Positions 54,077 through 62,479 of a stretch of DNA of 64,000 bases are shown in pieces. Source of the stretch: Planococcus plakortidis (GTDB lineage Bacteria > Bacillota > Bacilli > Bacillales_A > Planococcaceae); assembly GCF_001687605.2 (NCBI RefSeq), contig NZ_CP016539.2, forward strand, positions 216,501-280,500, written 5' to 3'. Position 1 is the stretch's first letter; every line of letters starts with the position of its first letter. A model generated the notes under the pieces. That model had not been told where the DNA came from and ran no database searches. It saw only the letters and a list, made by a program, of their open reading frames with translations. The position numbers and the translations under genes were made by a program.

Positions 54077-54823
54077 ATGCTGGCAGTGATGAGCTTTAAT
54101 ATCGCCTCAGGCAAACGGATCGATGGAGAGCTGGACCTTGAACTGACGGCAACAGCGATTGAGCAGGGAAAAGTGGATATTGCCGGTTTACAGGAAGTGG
54201 ACCGCAATTTTTCCTCGCGCAGCGGGTTTTTGGATCAGGCGAAATGGCTGTCGAAGCGGCTCGGCATGCACATGGCATACGGGCCGAACTTAATCGACAG
54301 GGGAGCGGGCGGTGCACGGCCGAAGCGTGAATACGGCAACGCCATTTTAAGCCGTTATCCGATCGTGTCGTCCCAAAACCATGATTTAAGCGCTGTCGAA
54401 GTGCACCCGGAGGAATTCGAGCCGCGCGGAATGCTCGAAGCGGTCATCGAAGTGGAAGGGCGGCGATTCTCGTTCTATAATACGCACCTGTCGTTGATTG
54501 ACGAGGAAGTGGATCGCAGCTTGACGGAAATCATCGCTATAACGTCCGACAACCCCTTGCCTCAATTGCTGGTGGGGGATTTCAATGCCGCGCCTTCAAC
54601 CAGCCACATCCAGCGATTCTCGAAGCATTTCTACAATGCGTTCGGTTCTGGCCCTTACCCGGATACGTATAAGAAACAAGGCGACCATGGCCAAAAAATC
54701 GATTATATTTTCCATGATGCCCATTTCGAGGCGATAGAGGCCTGGACAATTGCCAGCGAAGCCTCAGATCATGTACCAATTGTGGCGAAACTCAAAAATT
54801 TACAAAACCATAACATTTTTTAA
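54077..54823 (+). CDS. Endonuclease/exonuclease/phosphatase family protein, copy 1
   Basis: 248 aa from the ATG at 54077 (GAGGAGGTGGGG upstream). Metal and catalytic residues of the EEP fold are visible: Asn in MSFNIASG, Glu in LQEVDRN, His in NTHLS, Asp and Asn in VGDFNAAP, and the closing SDHVPI. No signal peptide. Substrate could be nucleic acid or a phosphodiester; unknown. Confidence 0.88.
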   Translation: MLAVMSFNIASGKRIDGELDLELTATAIEQGKVDIAGLQEVDRNFSSRSGFLDQAKWLSKRLGMHMAYGPNLIDRGAGGARPKREYGNAILSRYPIVSSQNHDLSAVEVHPEEFEPRGMLEAVIEVEGRRFSFYNTHLSLIDEEVDRSLTEIIAITSDNPLPQLLVGDFNAAPSTSHIQRFSKHFYNAFGSGPYPDTYKKQGDHGQKIDYIFHDAHFEAIEAWTIASEASDHVPIVAKLKNLQNHNIF

Positions 54824-54919
54824 CCTAGATTTAACTTGCAAAAGCGCCATCCTTGCTATAATTAAGGGGACAATCGCAGCTGCCACTGATTCGTTTCAAC
54901 CAGAAAAGGAGATGGTCTC

Positions 54920-55756
54920 ATGCACGGCGATGCCAGCAGGACCCCAACAGTGAAAGTGATGTCGTTCAATATTGCCCATGGAATGGGAATGGATGGCGAA
55001 GTGGATTTAGAGAGAACCGCACAGGTAATCGAAGCGTCGGGAGCCACCATCGTGGCGCTCCAGGAAGTCGACCGCCATTTTTCCAACCGCAGTTCTTATA
55101 TGGACCAAGTCGAATGGCTGGCCGAGCGGCTCGGGATGTATGCGGCATTTGGCGCTAATTTGAATCAAGCGCCCGATGACCCGGAACGCCCGAACCGCCA
55201 GTACGGAAATGCCACATTAAGCCTTTATCCAATCAAATATGCAGAAAACCATTTTTTGACGCAAGTCGTCACCGACATCTACAATAACGAACAGCGGGGT
55301 GTCCTCGAGACCGTCATTGAAGTCGGCGGTACGTATCTTAAGGTCTTGAATGCGCATTTGGCATTGAAGGATGAGGAGTTGGAATTGAGTGTCGCGGAAA
55401 TAATGGAAATCGCGGGCAAAACCCATTTCCCGAAAATCATCGCGGGCGATTTCAATGCACCGCCAACACATCGCCACTTAGCCCATCTCCACTGTACGAT
55501 GACGGATGTTTTCCTGAAAGCCAAACGCGGCGACGCCTATACGTATCCGTCCCCTTATGAAAATCACGAAACCGGTGAATCGTTCAAGCCGATGACACGC
55601 ATCGATTATATTTTCGCCGACCGCGGCTTTGACGTGCGGGATGCAGAAAGAATCGAAACGGCTGCCTCTGACCATTTGCCGATTACCGCAGAGCTCGTCT
55701 GGACACAGCATAGTGACTCGGCTGCTATCATCGTCCCTGCAGCCCAGCCATCCTGA
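54920..55756 (+). CDS. Endonuclease/exonuclease/phosphatase family protein, copy 2
   Basis: 278 aa; AAGGAGATG before the ATG at 54920. Diverged relative of the previous gene with the same residues: VMSFNIAHGMGMDGEVDLERTAQVIEASG, LQEVDRHFSNRS, GDFNAPP, RIDYIFAD and SDHLPI. The His of the N-x-H-L motif is kept (NAHLAL). A 96-bp gap, with its own possible -10, separates the two. Confidence 0.88.
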   Translation: MHGDASRTPTVKVMSFNIAHGMGMDGEVDLERTAQVIEASGATIVALQEVDRHFSNRSSYMDQVEWLAERLGMYAAFGANLNQAPDDPERPNRQYGNATLSLYPIKYAENHFLTQVVTDIYNNEQRGVLETVIEVGGTYLKVLNAHLALKDEELELSVAEIMEIAGKTHFPKIIAGDFNAPPTHRHLAHLHCTMTDVFLKAKRGDAYTYPSPYENHETGESFKPMTRIDYIFADRGFDVRDAERIETAASDHLPITAELVWTQHSDSAAIIVPAAQPS

Positions 55757-55771
55757 AAAAAATAAACAGCA

Positions 55772-55809
55772 AAAGCCGCCGGCACTCAACACGTGCCGGC
55801 GGCTTTTTT
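55772..55809. terminator. Bidirectional terminator between EEP copy 2 and yhhQ
   Basis: AAAGCCGCCGGCAC pairs with GTGCCGGCGGCTTT, followed by T6. Confidence 0.93.
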
Positions 55810-55818
55810 ATGATTCGA

Positions 55819-56448
55819 TTAAGCGAAACTCTTTTGAGCGGCTGTCTTGGAGCGGCGAGCGAGTTTGACGAGCAGGTAGACAAGCGGCGTGTCCGCTGCT
55901 GCGACGACCCATTTGAACGCATACTGCGTCAAGATCATGGCGCCCAACGCCGATAGCGGCATCGTCCCGTAAAAAGCGATGGTGATGAAAATCGTCGTAT
56001 CGGCCAATTGGCTGACCATCGTCGAGGCATTGTTGCGCAGCCACAATTTCGATTCACCATTGCGTGCTTTTAATTTATGGAAAATCGTGACGTCCAGGTT
56101 TTGGCTGATGAAATACGATACCAAACTTGCGAGCGTCACCCGGAAGCCGGCCGAGAAAATCGACTCGAACGCTGCCTGGTCTGCAAAAAACGGCGCAGAC
56201 GGCAAATGGATGGCCGCAAAGATGAACGCCAGCGCCGCGAGCTGCGTGATGAATCCGGCCATGACCGTTTGGCGAGCCGCTTCTTTGCCGTATACTTCCG
56301 CGATCGTGTCGGTGATCGGGAACGTAAAGACATAGACGATGACTGCAGCCGGCAGCACCGCCCATTCGCTGATGGAGAACAGTTTCACTGCCAGGATATT
56401 GGATAAGATGAGCAGGCCGACAAAAGCGCCATTCAAATAAAGTAACAT
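55819..56448 (-). CDS. yhhQ: Queuosine precursor transporter (YhhQ/QPTR family)
   Basis: 209 aa, six membrane helices. ILSNILAVKLFSI, FPITDTIAEVYGKEAARQTVMAGF and the C-terminal LTQYAFKWVVAAADTPLVYLLVK match the VUT/YhhQ family that imports preQ0/preQ1. It lies 12 bp downstream of queF under the same preQ1 riboswitch. Confidence 0.94.
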   Translation of the reverse strand: MLLYLNGAFVGLLILSNILAVKLFSISEWAVLPAAVIVYVFTFPITDTIAEVYGKEAARQTVMAGFITQLAALAFIFAAIHLPSAPFFADQAAFESIFSAGFRVTLASLVSYFISQNLDVTIFHKLKARNGESKLWLRNNASTMVSQLADTTIFITIAFYGTMPLSALGAMILTQYAFKWVVAAADTPLVYLLVKLARRSKTAAQKSFA

Positions 56449-56460
56449 GGACGATGCTCC

Positions 56461-56955
56461 TTATCGGTTGGTGATCGTTTCCGGATTCATGTCGTGGTTC
56501 ATCATCCGGTACGTCGCCATTTCTTCGTATTTCGTGCCAGGCTTGCCGTAATTCGTATACGGGTCGATCGACAAGCCGCCGCGCGGGGTGAACTTGCCCC
56601 ATACTTCGATATAGCGCGGGTCGAGCAGCTCGATCAAGTCGTTCATGATGATGTTGACGACATCTTCATGGAAATCGCCGTGGTTGCGGAAGCTGAACAA
56701 ATAGAGCTTCAAGGCTTTGCTTTCGACGAGCTTCTTGTCTGGGATGAAGCTCAAATAGATCGTCGCGAAATCCGGCTGGCCGGTTTGCGGGCATAGCGAA
56801 GTGAATTCAGGGCAATTGAATTTGACGAAGTAATCGCGCGTGTGGAGATTGTCGATCGCTTCTAGAATGCCGGGGTCGTATTCAAATTTGTAGCGTGTGT
56901 TCTGGTTGCCGAGCAAGGACAAATGCTCGAGTGTTTCTTCGTTTCTTCCTGCCAT
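56461..56955 (-). CDS. queF: preQ0 reductase, NADPH-dependent 7-cyano-7-deazaguanine reductase
   Basis: 164 aa from the ATG at 56955 (AAGGAGG upstream), the short type I QueF. Catalytic C55 ([14 protein letters not shown]) and the QueF motif E78-S-K-A-L-K are present. Makes preQ1 from preQ0 for queuosine tRNA modification. Confidence 0.96.
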   Translation of the reverse strand: MAGRNEETLEHLSLLGNQNTRYKFEYDPGILEAIDNLHTRDYFVKFNCPEFTSLCPQTGQPDFATIYLSFIPDKKLVESKALKLYLFSFRNHGDFHEDVVNIIMNDLIELLDPRYIEVWGKFTPRGGLSIDPYTNYGKPGTKYEEMATYRMMNHDMNPETITNR

Positions 56956-57004
56956 GTGTGTGGCCTCCTTATATTGGGCCGGCGGGGGAGAGCTATAAAA
57001 AAAT

Positions 57005-57043
57005 CGGACAAACGAAAAGCCGAATCGCATGTGGATTCGGCTT
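57005..57043 (-). terminator. preQ1 riboswitch terminator
   Basis: On the minus strand AAGCCGAATC pairs with GATTCGGCTT, followed by a T-rich tail. Confidence 0.85.
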
Positions 57044-57054
57044 GATTTCAAAAT

Positions 57055-57093
57055 CCATAGTTTTTTATAGAGGGTGGAATGCTATGAACCTCT
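57055..57093 (-). promoter_or_regulatory. preQ1-I riboswitch
   Basis: Minus strand: AGAGGTTCATAGC, then CACCCTCTATAAAAAACTATGG. This matches the class I preQ1 aptamer: P1 AGAGG/CCTCT, a loop of A residues and the pseudoknot strand ACTATGG pairing with the CATAG loop. Preceded by a CCCGGCAACGGG palindrome. Confidence 0.94.
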
Positions 57094-57124
57094 CCCGTTG
57101 CCGGGTTATTTAATTTCCTGCCTT

Positions 57125-57153
57125 ATCGTATAAGATGAGGGCGGTTCTGTCAA
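57125..57153 (-). promoter_or_regulatory. SigA-type promoter for queF-yhhQ
   Basis: Minus strand TTGACA (57153-57148), 17 bases, TACGAT (57130-57125), about 30 bases upstream of the aptamer. Confidence 0.8.
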
Positions 57154-57212
57154 TTGTTGGTTTGTTAGGGCTTTGAGTCTTTGAGTTGCGGGTCATACAT
57201 TTAGCTACAGAG

Positions 57213-57375
57213 TGAGTAGAAAAGCTTCCGCTTTTCGACTGCGTTTCAGGGGGGCTGCTTTCCGAGGGGCGGGTGTTGAGCCAATGTACGGCAAAGAGCG
57301 CCGTACATTTGTCTCGCCAGCTCGCGCGGTCCCTCAGGAGTCAGCCCCCCTTCCACTCCGTCTCTGGTTTTAAAG
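57213..57375 (-). repeat. Dispersed intergenic repeat, copy R3
   Basis: The minus strand carries the R1/R2 order of blocks: GACTCCTGAGG, GCGAGAC, GGCT and CGGAAAGC. Outer GGGGGGCTG and CAGCCCCCC are inverted, and an inner ATGTACGGC/GCCGTACAT stem (57284-57308) is perfect. Ends match R4. The flanking 57376-57634 has no recognised gene. Confidence 0.8.
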
Positions 57376-57634
57376 TGGTAGATAATTTCTTCAATCCATT
57401 AAATATTGAAAGGAGAAAAGCATCTTACTTTGTAGCTCAAGTCATCTGGGCGGTGAATGGTAAGATGAAGCACCCATAGAATTACGGAACAATGGGGAAG
57501 CAGGCCCTCGCTACCTTCAGTCCTATGCCGCGATGAAACTAGTTTCACTTTAACTATTACAAATAGAAAATGGAATTTTAAGGTATACTATTTACAACTT
57601 TATAGCTGAATTCAAACAGAAAAGTGGTGGAAAG

Positions 57635-58144
57635 ATGGAGTTTCATAAAATACTGGAAGAAAAAGGGCTTAAGAAGATTAATAAGATATTTGAAAGAAAG
57701 GCAGTTAGGGCGGTTATTATGTCCGGGCATAACATTCTTCTGGTCCAATCAAACAGGGGAGATTACAAATTCCCAGGTGGTGGTGTAGAAGAAAATGAAA
57801 GTGATACAGAAGGACTCGTCCGTGAAATTAGGGAAGAAACTGGCTATATCAATTGTGAAGTCAAAGAATGGGTCGGCACAGTGATTGAACGTCGATCTGA
57901 TGAATATGAGATGGATGTCGTATTTGAAATGACTTCGCATTATTATATAGCAGAATTGAAAAATGAAGAAAAGCTTCCGTTGCAATTGGATGATTACGAA
58001 AGTGTCCTTGATTTTACTCCAGAGTGGGTGGCGTTAGAAGAAGCAATTTTGCAAAATGAGCGTTTAATTCAACAGGTTGAACGGAACAGCTGGTTGAAAC
58101 GGGAAACATTCGTTTTGAAACAATTAAGAACATACATAAGCTAA
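57635..58144 (+). CDS. Nudix hydrolase
   Basis: 169 aa. A canonical Nudix box spans residues 49-70 (GGGVEENE ... REIREETG). Substrate not predictable. Codon use is clearly more A/T-rich than the neighbours (many AAA, ATT, GAA), and the gene lies between a dispersed repeat and a terminator, which suggests later acquisition. Confidence 0.88.
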   Translation: MEFHKILEEKGLKKINKIFERKAVRAVIMSGHNILLVQSNRGDYKFPGGGVEENESDTEGLVREIREETGYINCEVKEWVGTVIERRSDEYEMDVVFEMTSHYYIAELKNEEKLPLQLDDYESVLDFTPEWVALEEAILQNERLIQQVERNSWLKRETFVLKQLRTYIS

Positions 58145-58183
58145 TGGATGAAAGAGATGTCTGCAATGAAACTGAAGCATAAG

Positions 58184-58225
58184 AAAAAGGCTGACGAAAA
58201 CACACCTTTCGCCAGCCTTTTATTA
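58184..58225. terminator. Bidirectional terminator
   Basis: AAAGGCTGACGAAA pairs with TTTCGCCAGCCTTT (one mismatch), A run before and T run after. Confidence 0.85.
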
Positions 58226-58241
58226 TTAGAAAGCTTTTTTA

Positions 58242-59570
58242 TCAATGGAACGGACAACCTGATTGCACAGTCGTGTTCTTCTGTTCGTGATAGAACACAT
58301 TGTCTGGCCGGTTTTTCAGTTTTTGGACGTCTTTTAAGATCAAGCGGCTTTTTGGCATGGTGGGCATGCGTGACATATCGTAGGACAAGTCCTGTTCAGG
58401 CACGCTGTATTTCAGGTTCTCTGCGAAATACTTGAAGAATGATTGCATGACCATGACCGTCATCCACTCGCCGGCGCAGCGGTGTCCGGTGTGATGGTCG
58501 CCGCCGCCTTGTGGCACGAAATTGAAGGGGCTGCCGTTCCATGTACTGAAACGTTCCGGGATGAATTCCTCGGGATTGTCCCAGGAATCGGGGTGGTGGT
58601 TCGTGCCATACAGATCCAGGATGACGCGCATGTCTTTTTTGAAGTGCACGCCATTCCAGTTGAAATCCTTCTTGGCGATCGCTGCCATGACTGGCGCGAA
58701 TGGATAATAACGGCGAACTTCCTGGGCGAAATTATGGCTGTAGTTGTTTTTGTCTGCCTGGAGTTTGCCGAGCGTGACCGGGTTTTCGTGCATCGCCATG
58801 ACGCCGAAGACGATAAAGTACGCGGTTGCGATCATCGGGCGGTAGGCGTTATTCAAGTCGACAGCTGCCGTCTCGAGGTCGAGCAGCTTGCCGTTCGGTG
58901 TCCGGTGATGGGCGACGATGTACGCAGCTGTATAGGCTGGCGGATTGTATTCGCCTTTACGGATTTGCTTGATGATTTTTTTCAGCCAGTCTTCGTGCGC
59001 ATTGCGCGCTTTCATGCCTTCACGGTAGCGCCCTTCGGTGAGTCCGAACGAATCGACCATCGTCACGAGCTCCCATGTGCGCTGCTTGACTTCGCTTTCT
59101 TTCATCGGAAGCCCTGCCCAATGGATCATGGAGCGTGTGAAGATTTCCTCGATTTCATCCAAGAGGACGACTTCATCCATGTGTTGCCATTGTTCCGCTT
59201 TGGCGTCGAGTTCCTGAATGGCCATGCGTTTGGCATCTTCCAAACGTTCGGGTGTCATCATCGACAGGAACATGCGCTTTTGCTGGTGATGGTCTTCGCC
59301 GTCGCGGCCATGGACCGCACCGCGCCCGAAAAGCGTCTGTTCAAGCGGAAGCGGCGCTGCGCCGCTGCGTTTGAAGTACTCGTTATTATAGAACAGTTCA
59401 GCTGCTTCTTCGCCGGCCATGCAGATAACCTTTTTTCCGAGCAGGCGGGTCTCGAAAATATCCGAACCCAGCTCTTTGCGGCGGCCAGGCAGGAAATCAA
59501 ACCCTTCCCCGAGAAGGGATAGGGTATTGTCCAATTCTTTTGCTTTCGGGATCGGGTGCTTCACTTTCAT
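58242..59570 (-). CDS. CYP152-family cytochrome P450 peroxygenase (fatty-acid hydroxylase / decarboxylase type)
   Basis: 442 aa. Haem ligand C365 in GGGDHHTGHRCAGEW, and R244-P245 replaces the usual acid-alcohol pair, as in hydrogen-peroxide-using CYP152 enzymes. F81 and H87 (FGRGAVH) sit at the spacing of Phe79 and His85 of the alkene-forming OleT; the hydroxylating B. subtilis enzyme has Gln at the second place. Monocistronic and leftward; no redox partner nearby, as expected. Confidence 0.92.
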   Translation of the reverse strand: MKVKHPIPKAKELDNTLSLLGEGFDFLPGRRKELGSDIFETRLLGKKVICMAGEEAAELFYNNEYFKRSGAAPLPLEQTLFGRGAVHGRDGEDHHQQKRMFLSMMTPERLEDAKRMAIQELDAKAEQWQHMDEVVLLDEIEEIFTRSMIHWAGLPMKESEVKQRTWELVTMVDSFGLTEGRYREGMKARNAHEDWLKKIIKQIRKGEYNPPAYTAAYIVAHHRTPNGKLLDLETAAVDLNNAYRPMIATAYFIVFGVMAMHENPVTLGKLQADKNNYSHNFAQEVRRYYPFAPVMAAIAKKDFNWNGVHFKKDMRVILDLYGTNHHPDSWDNPEEFIPERFSTWNGSPFNFVPQGGGDHHTGHRCAGEWMTVMVMQSFFKYFAENLKYSVPEQDLSYDMSRMPTMPKSRLILKDVQKLKNRPDNVFYHEQKNTTVQSGCPFH

Positions 59571-59768
59571 GTAACGTCAGCTCCTTCAGTATGGTCAATG
59601 CAGGCGATTCGCCTGTTTAAGTTGAAAAGTCATTGTAGGAAAACCATACCCTTCTGGCGCCGCGATAAACGCTTCCCGAATTTCGGGTGGGCGCATAGCA
59701 AAAAGCTGGAGTAGGCGTTTTTTCATGGTACACTAAAAGCAAAAGATAGGCTGAAAGGAGCGGCAAGA

Positions 59769-60698
59769 ATGACTAATGGATTCGGCGGCTTATCCCGCCA
59801 GGCACTCGACTGGGTCGAGGCGAAATGGCAAGGAGCTGCATTGGTAGAAGCTGTCCCCTTGGAAGGTGGGACTTCTTCACTGCTTTATGAAATTCGGGCG
59901 AACAAGGACGGAGAGCAACAGAGCGTGGTGCTGCGGCTTCACCATAAAGGGGAGTGGCTCGACCAGGAACCGGATTTGGCGAGGCATGAAGCGATGAGCC
60001 TGGAGCTTGCCGGAAAAGCGGGCATTTCCGCACCGCGCGTTCTGGCGTTTGATGAAAATGGCGAGGCGTGCGGTATGCCCGCCGTATTGATGACGAAAGT
60101 TCCTGGGGCGGTCATTTTCCCGCCTGCCTACGATGCGGGGTGGCTTGATGGGCTGGCGCAAACCTTAGTGGAGATCCACCGCCACAAAGCGGAAGGGTTT
60201 CCTTACGAATATTTTGCCTATAACGATGCACGGCGCCTCGAGCGTCCGAAGTGGTCACGCGTGGAAGGCGACTGGATGCGCGCGTTCTACATCGTAGCCG
60301 CTGGAGGGCCGCCCGTCGAATACAGTTTGATCCACCGCGATTATCACCCGGGAAATATTCTCTGGGAATCCGGGCAGGTGAGCGGGGTTGTCGATTGGGT
60401 CAATGCGTGCCGCGGGCCTGCGGGTGTCGATGTCGGGCATTGCCGTGTCAATCTGGCCCAGCTTTACGGCACACGGGTGGCCAACGAATTTTTGGCGGCT
60501 TATGAACGCTGTGCCGGCGAGTCATTCACCTATGACCCGTATTGGGACCTGTTGTCGTTGATCGATATATTGGACGGAAGCCCAGCCGTTTACCCGGGAT
60601 GGAAGGCGTTCGGTTTGTCCGGGCTGTCCGATGAATTGGTCCGTTACCGCTTGGATGAGTATTTGATGAGCTTGATGGACCGCTTCGATGATTTCTGA
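59769..60698 (+). CDS. Aminoglycoside-phosphotransferase-fold kinase
   Basis: 309 aa. The catalytic loop HRDYHPGNIL and metal motif DWVNACRGPAGVDVGHCRVNL mark the APH/choline kinase-like family. The N-lobe carries GGTSSLLYEI. Substrate unknown; many such genes are not resistance genes. TACACT near 59729 is a possible -10; the rest of the 198-bp gap before the gene shows nothing else. Confidence 0.85.
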   Translation: MTNGFGGLSRQALDWVEAKWQGAALVEAVPLEGGTSSLLYEIRANKDGEQQSVVLRLHHKGEWLDQEPDLARHEAMSLELAGKAGISAPRVLAFDENGEACGMPAVLMTKVPGAVIFPPAYDAGWLDGLAQTLVEIHRHKAEGFPYEYFAYNDARRLERPKWSRVEGDWMRAFYIVAAGGPPVEYSLIHRDYHPGNILWESGQVSGVVDWVNACRGPAGVDVGHCRVNLAQLYGTRVANEFLAAYERCAGESFTYDPYWDLLSLIDILDGSPAVYPGWKAFGLSGLSDELVRYRLDEYLMSLMDRFDDF

Positions 60699-60711
60699 GC
60701 TGCAGCCTGAG

Positions 60712-60736
60712 GTTTGATTTCTCCGATAAAGGCAAT
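60712..60736 (+). promoter_or_regulatory. Candidate SigB-like promoter before the DksA-like gene
   Basis: GTTTGA, 13 bases, GGCAAT; one mismatch to GGGWAW at the -10. Same spacing as the STAS-pair promoter. Confidence 0.4.
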
Positions 60737-60774
60737 ATATATAGCACAAGCGAGTATTTGGAGGAGGAGTCAAC

Positions 60775-61326
60775 ATGACGGACGAACAGCTGAAAAACTT
60801 GAAGCAGGAACTCGAAGCGCAATTGAAGTCGCTCGAGGAACGAATGGAGCATACAGAGGAGTTCGAAACAAGCGAACTATCCAATTATGATAATCACCCA
60901 GGCGATAACGCGACTGACCTATACGACCAGGAACGGGGCATGGCGCTCGAGCAATTTAAGGAAGAAGAGCATGAAGATGTGCTCGCGGCGCTAAAAGCCA
61001 TTGAAGATGGAACTTATGGGACATGCGCAGTATGCGGAAAAGACATTCCCTATGAGCGGCTGGAAGCGATACCGACTGCGTTGACGTGCATCGACCATGC
61101 CGACCATAGCCTGGACATGGAAAGCCGGCCTTCGGAAGAAGATGTCATCGGCTCATCGACGGACCGCCCGGCGAGAACGGAAGACGGCAGAATCCGCGAT
61201 TACGGGAACAGCTTCGAGGATGTCGAGAATTTCGGGTCATCGGATGGCCCTCAAGACCAACCCGGTGAAGACCAGGAAGATTTCTACAAAGACGATGAAG
61301 CAGAAGAAGACGAGCAATTTAAATGA
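60775..61326 (+). CDS. yteA: TraR/DksA-type zinc-finger protein, YteA-like
   Basis: 183 aa; GGAGGAG upstream. N-terminal coiled coil, a central NYDNHPGDNATDLYDQERG motif, then a CxxC-x17-CxxH zinc site (C84, C87, C105, H108). A very acidic C-terminal tail (about 115-183) extends beyond DksA. The related B. subtilis YocK is a general-stress protein. Confidence 0.88.
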   Translation: MTDEQLKNLKQELEAQLKSLEERMEHTEEFETSELSNYDNHPGDNATDLYDQERGMALEQFKEEEHEDVLAALKAIEDGTYGTCAVCGKDIPYERLEAIPTALTCIDHADHSLDMESRPSEEDVIGSSTDRPARTEDGRIRDYGNSFEDVENFGSSDGPQDQPGEDQEDFYKDDEAEEDEQFK

Positions 61327-61330
61327 TCCG

Positions 61331-61358
61331 GTCCCGGCAATTGTCGGGGCTTTTTTTC
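61331..61358 (+). terminator. Terminator after the DksA-like gene
   Basis: TCCCGGCAA and TTGTCGGGG form a short stem followed by T7. Confidence 0.8.
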
Positions 61359-61387
61359 TTCGACAAAACGACAGGGGGGGAATGTGA

Positions 61388-61753
61388 ATGGAGAGCTTAC
61401 ATGAACAGTTTCTGGCATTGGAGAACAGCCATTTGGCACCGGCTGCCAGAGAGTCGAACTTTCGGATGGCGGAAATACTAGATGATGAGTTTTGGGAGTT
61501 CGGAAGTTCCGGCGGGATTTGCCGGCGTTCCGATTTCGATTCAGGCTATGCCTTGCAGGAAGACGACTTCCGTATTTCCCGCTTTGAAGCAAAAGAGCTC
61601 GGCCCTGAAGCGGTGCTGACGATGTACACATTGGAGAACCGGACAACAGGGGCATGGAGCCATCGCAGTTCGGTATGGAAAAAGCGCAGCGACGGCTGGA
61701 AATTATTCTTTCATCAGGGGACGAAGACAGATGGTTTCAAGAAATGGGAATAG
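61388..61753 (+). CDS. SnoaL/DUF4440-like NTF2-fold protein
   Basis: 121 aa; a G-rich ribosome site precedes the ATG. The pattern FLALENSHLAPAARESNFRMAEILDDEFWEFGSSG with a C-terminal HRSSVWKKRSDGWKLFFHQGT is typical of DUF4440/NTF2-like proteins. Function unknown. Confidence 0.8.
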   Translation: MESLHEQFLALENSHLAPAARESNFRMAEILDDEFWEFGSSGGICRRSDFDSGYALQEDDFRISRFEAKELGPEAVLTMYTLENRTTGAWSHRSSVWKKRSDGWKLFFHQGTKTDGFKKWE

Positions 61754-61794
61754 GGAAAATGAAAGGCAGGCATTAGTTTAAAGGAGGATCATTT

Positions 61795-62196
61795 ATGGAG
61801 CATGCGATTGTTTTATTTGACGGAGATTGCAACTTTTGCGATTCCAGTGTGCAATTCATCATCAATCATGACCCGGCCGGTTATTTCCAATTCGCGTCCC
61901 TGCAAAGCGAGATCGGGCAGGAACTTTCGAAAAAGCACAATGTCCCGGATGACGTCGACAGCCTGGTATTGATTGAAGATGGCGAAGCGTACGTGAAATC
62001 GGAAGGCGCACTCAAGATTTCACATCATTTGACTGGCCTATGGAAACTGGCGTATCATCTCCAGCCATTCCCGCGCGCCTTACGTGACGGGGCATATGAC
62101 CTCATCGCAAAAAACCGCTATAAAGTATTCGGCAAGCTCGACAGCTGCATGCTGCCGCCTCCGCATATCCGCAAGCGATTTTTGGACCAGTATTAA
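61795..62196 (+). CDS. Thiol-disulfide oxidoreductase, DCC family (DUF393, YuxK-like)
   Basis: 133 aa. Starts with the DCC signature, FDGDCNFCDSSVQFI, placing C12 and C15 as a CxxC-type pair in a thioredoxin-like fold. AAAGGAGG upstream. Confidence 0.9.
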   Translation: MEHAIVLFDGDCNFCDSSVQFIINHDPAGYFQFASLQSEIGQELSKKHNVPDDVDSLVLIEDGEAYVKSEGALKISHHLTGLWKLAYHLQPFPRALRDGAYDLIAKNRYKVFGKLDSCMLPPPHIRKRFLDQY

Positions 62197-62202
62197 GGAC
62201 GG

Positions 62203-62241
62203 AAAAGGGCAGTTCCAGAAAACCTGGAACTGCCCTTTTCC
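62203..62241 (+). terminator. Terminator of the DCC gene
   Basis: AAAAGGGCAGTTCCAG pairs with CTGGAACTGCCCTTTT. A perfect second copy lies 278 bp downstream. Confidence 0.93.
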
Positions 62242-62265
62242 AGACTGTCGAGAAAGTTAAAAAGT

Positions 62266-62396
62266 CGTATTTTCCGAAGCTTATCGCTCGCTTTCCATGG
62301 GGCGGGAATCGAGCCTCCTCACCCGCTATCGCGGTCTGCGGGGTCTCTCAAACCCGCTAGTCCCATAGGAGTCGAGCAAACGCTTCTCCAAATACT
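62266..62396 (-). repeat. Dispersed intergenic repeat, copy R2
   Basis: Reverse orientation of copy R1 (15716-15846); matches through GTATTTGGAGAAGCGT, CTCGACTCCTATGGGACTAGCG and CATGGAAAGCGAGC. It lies between two identical terminator copies. The remaining 62397-62479 is A+T-rich with no gene. Confidence 0.85.
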
Positions 62397-62479
62397 TGAA
62401 TAAGTCATTAATTTTTGAATGTCGAAAAGATCGTCAGCTTTCAATTTAATATCTGTCTATCAGAGTTCTTCAACAAGCT

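Noticed and set aside
59769..60698. Aminoglycoside resistance gene
   Set aside because: The fold is APH-like but the family is broad and no resistance-type subfamily features are visible, so no drug is named.
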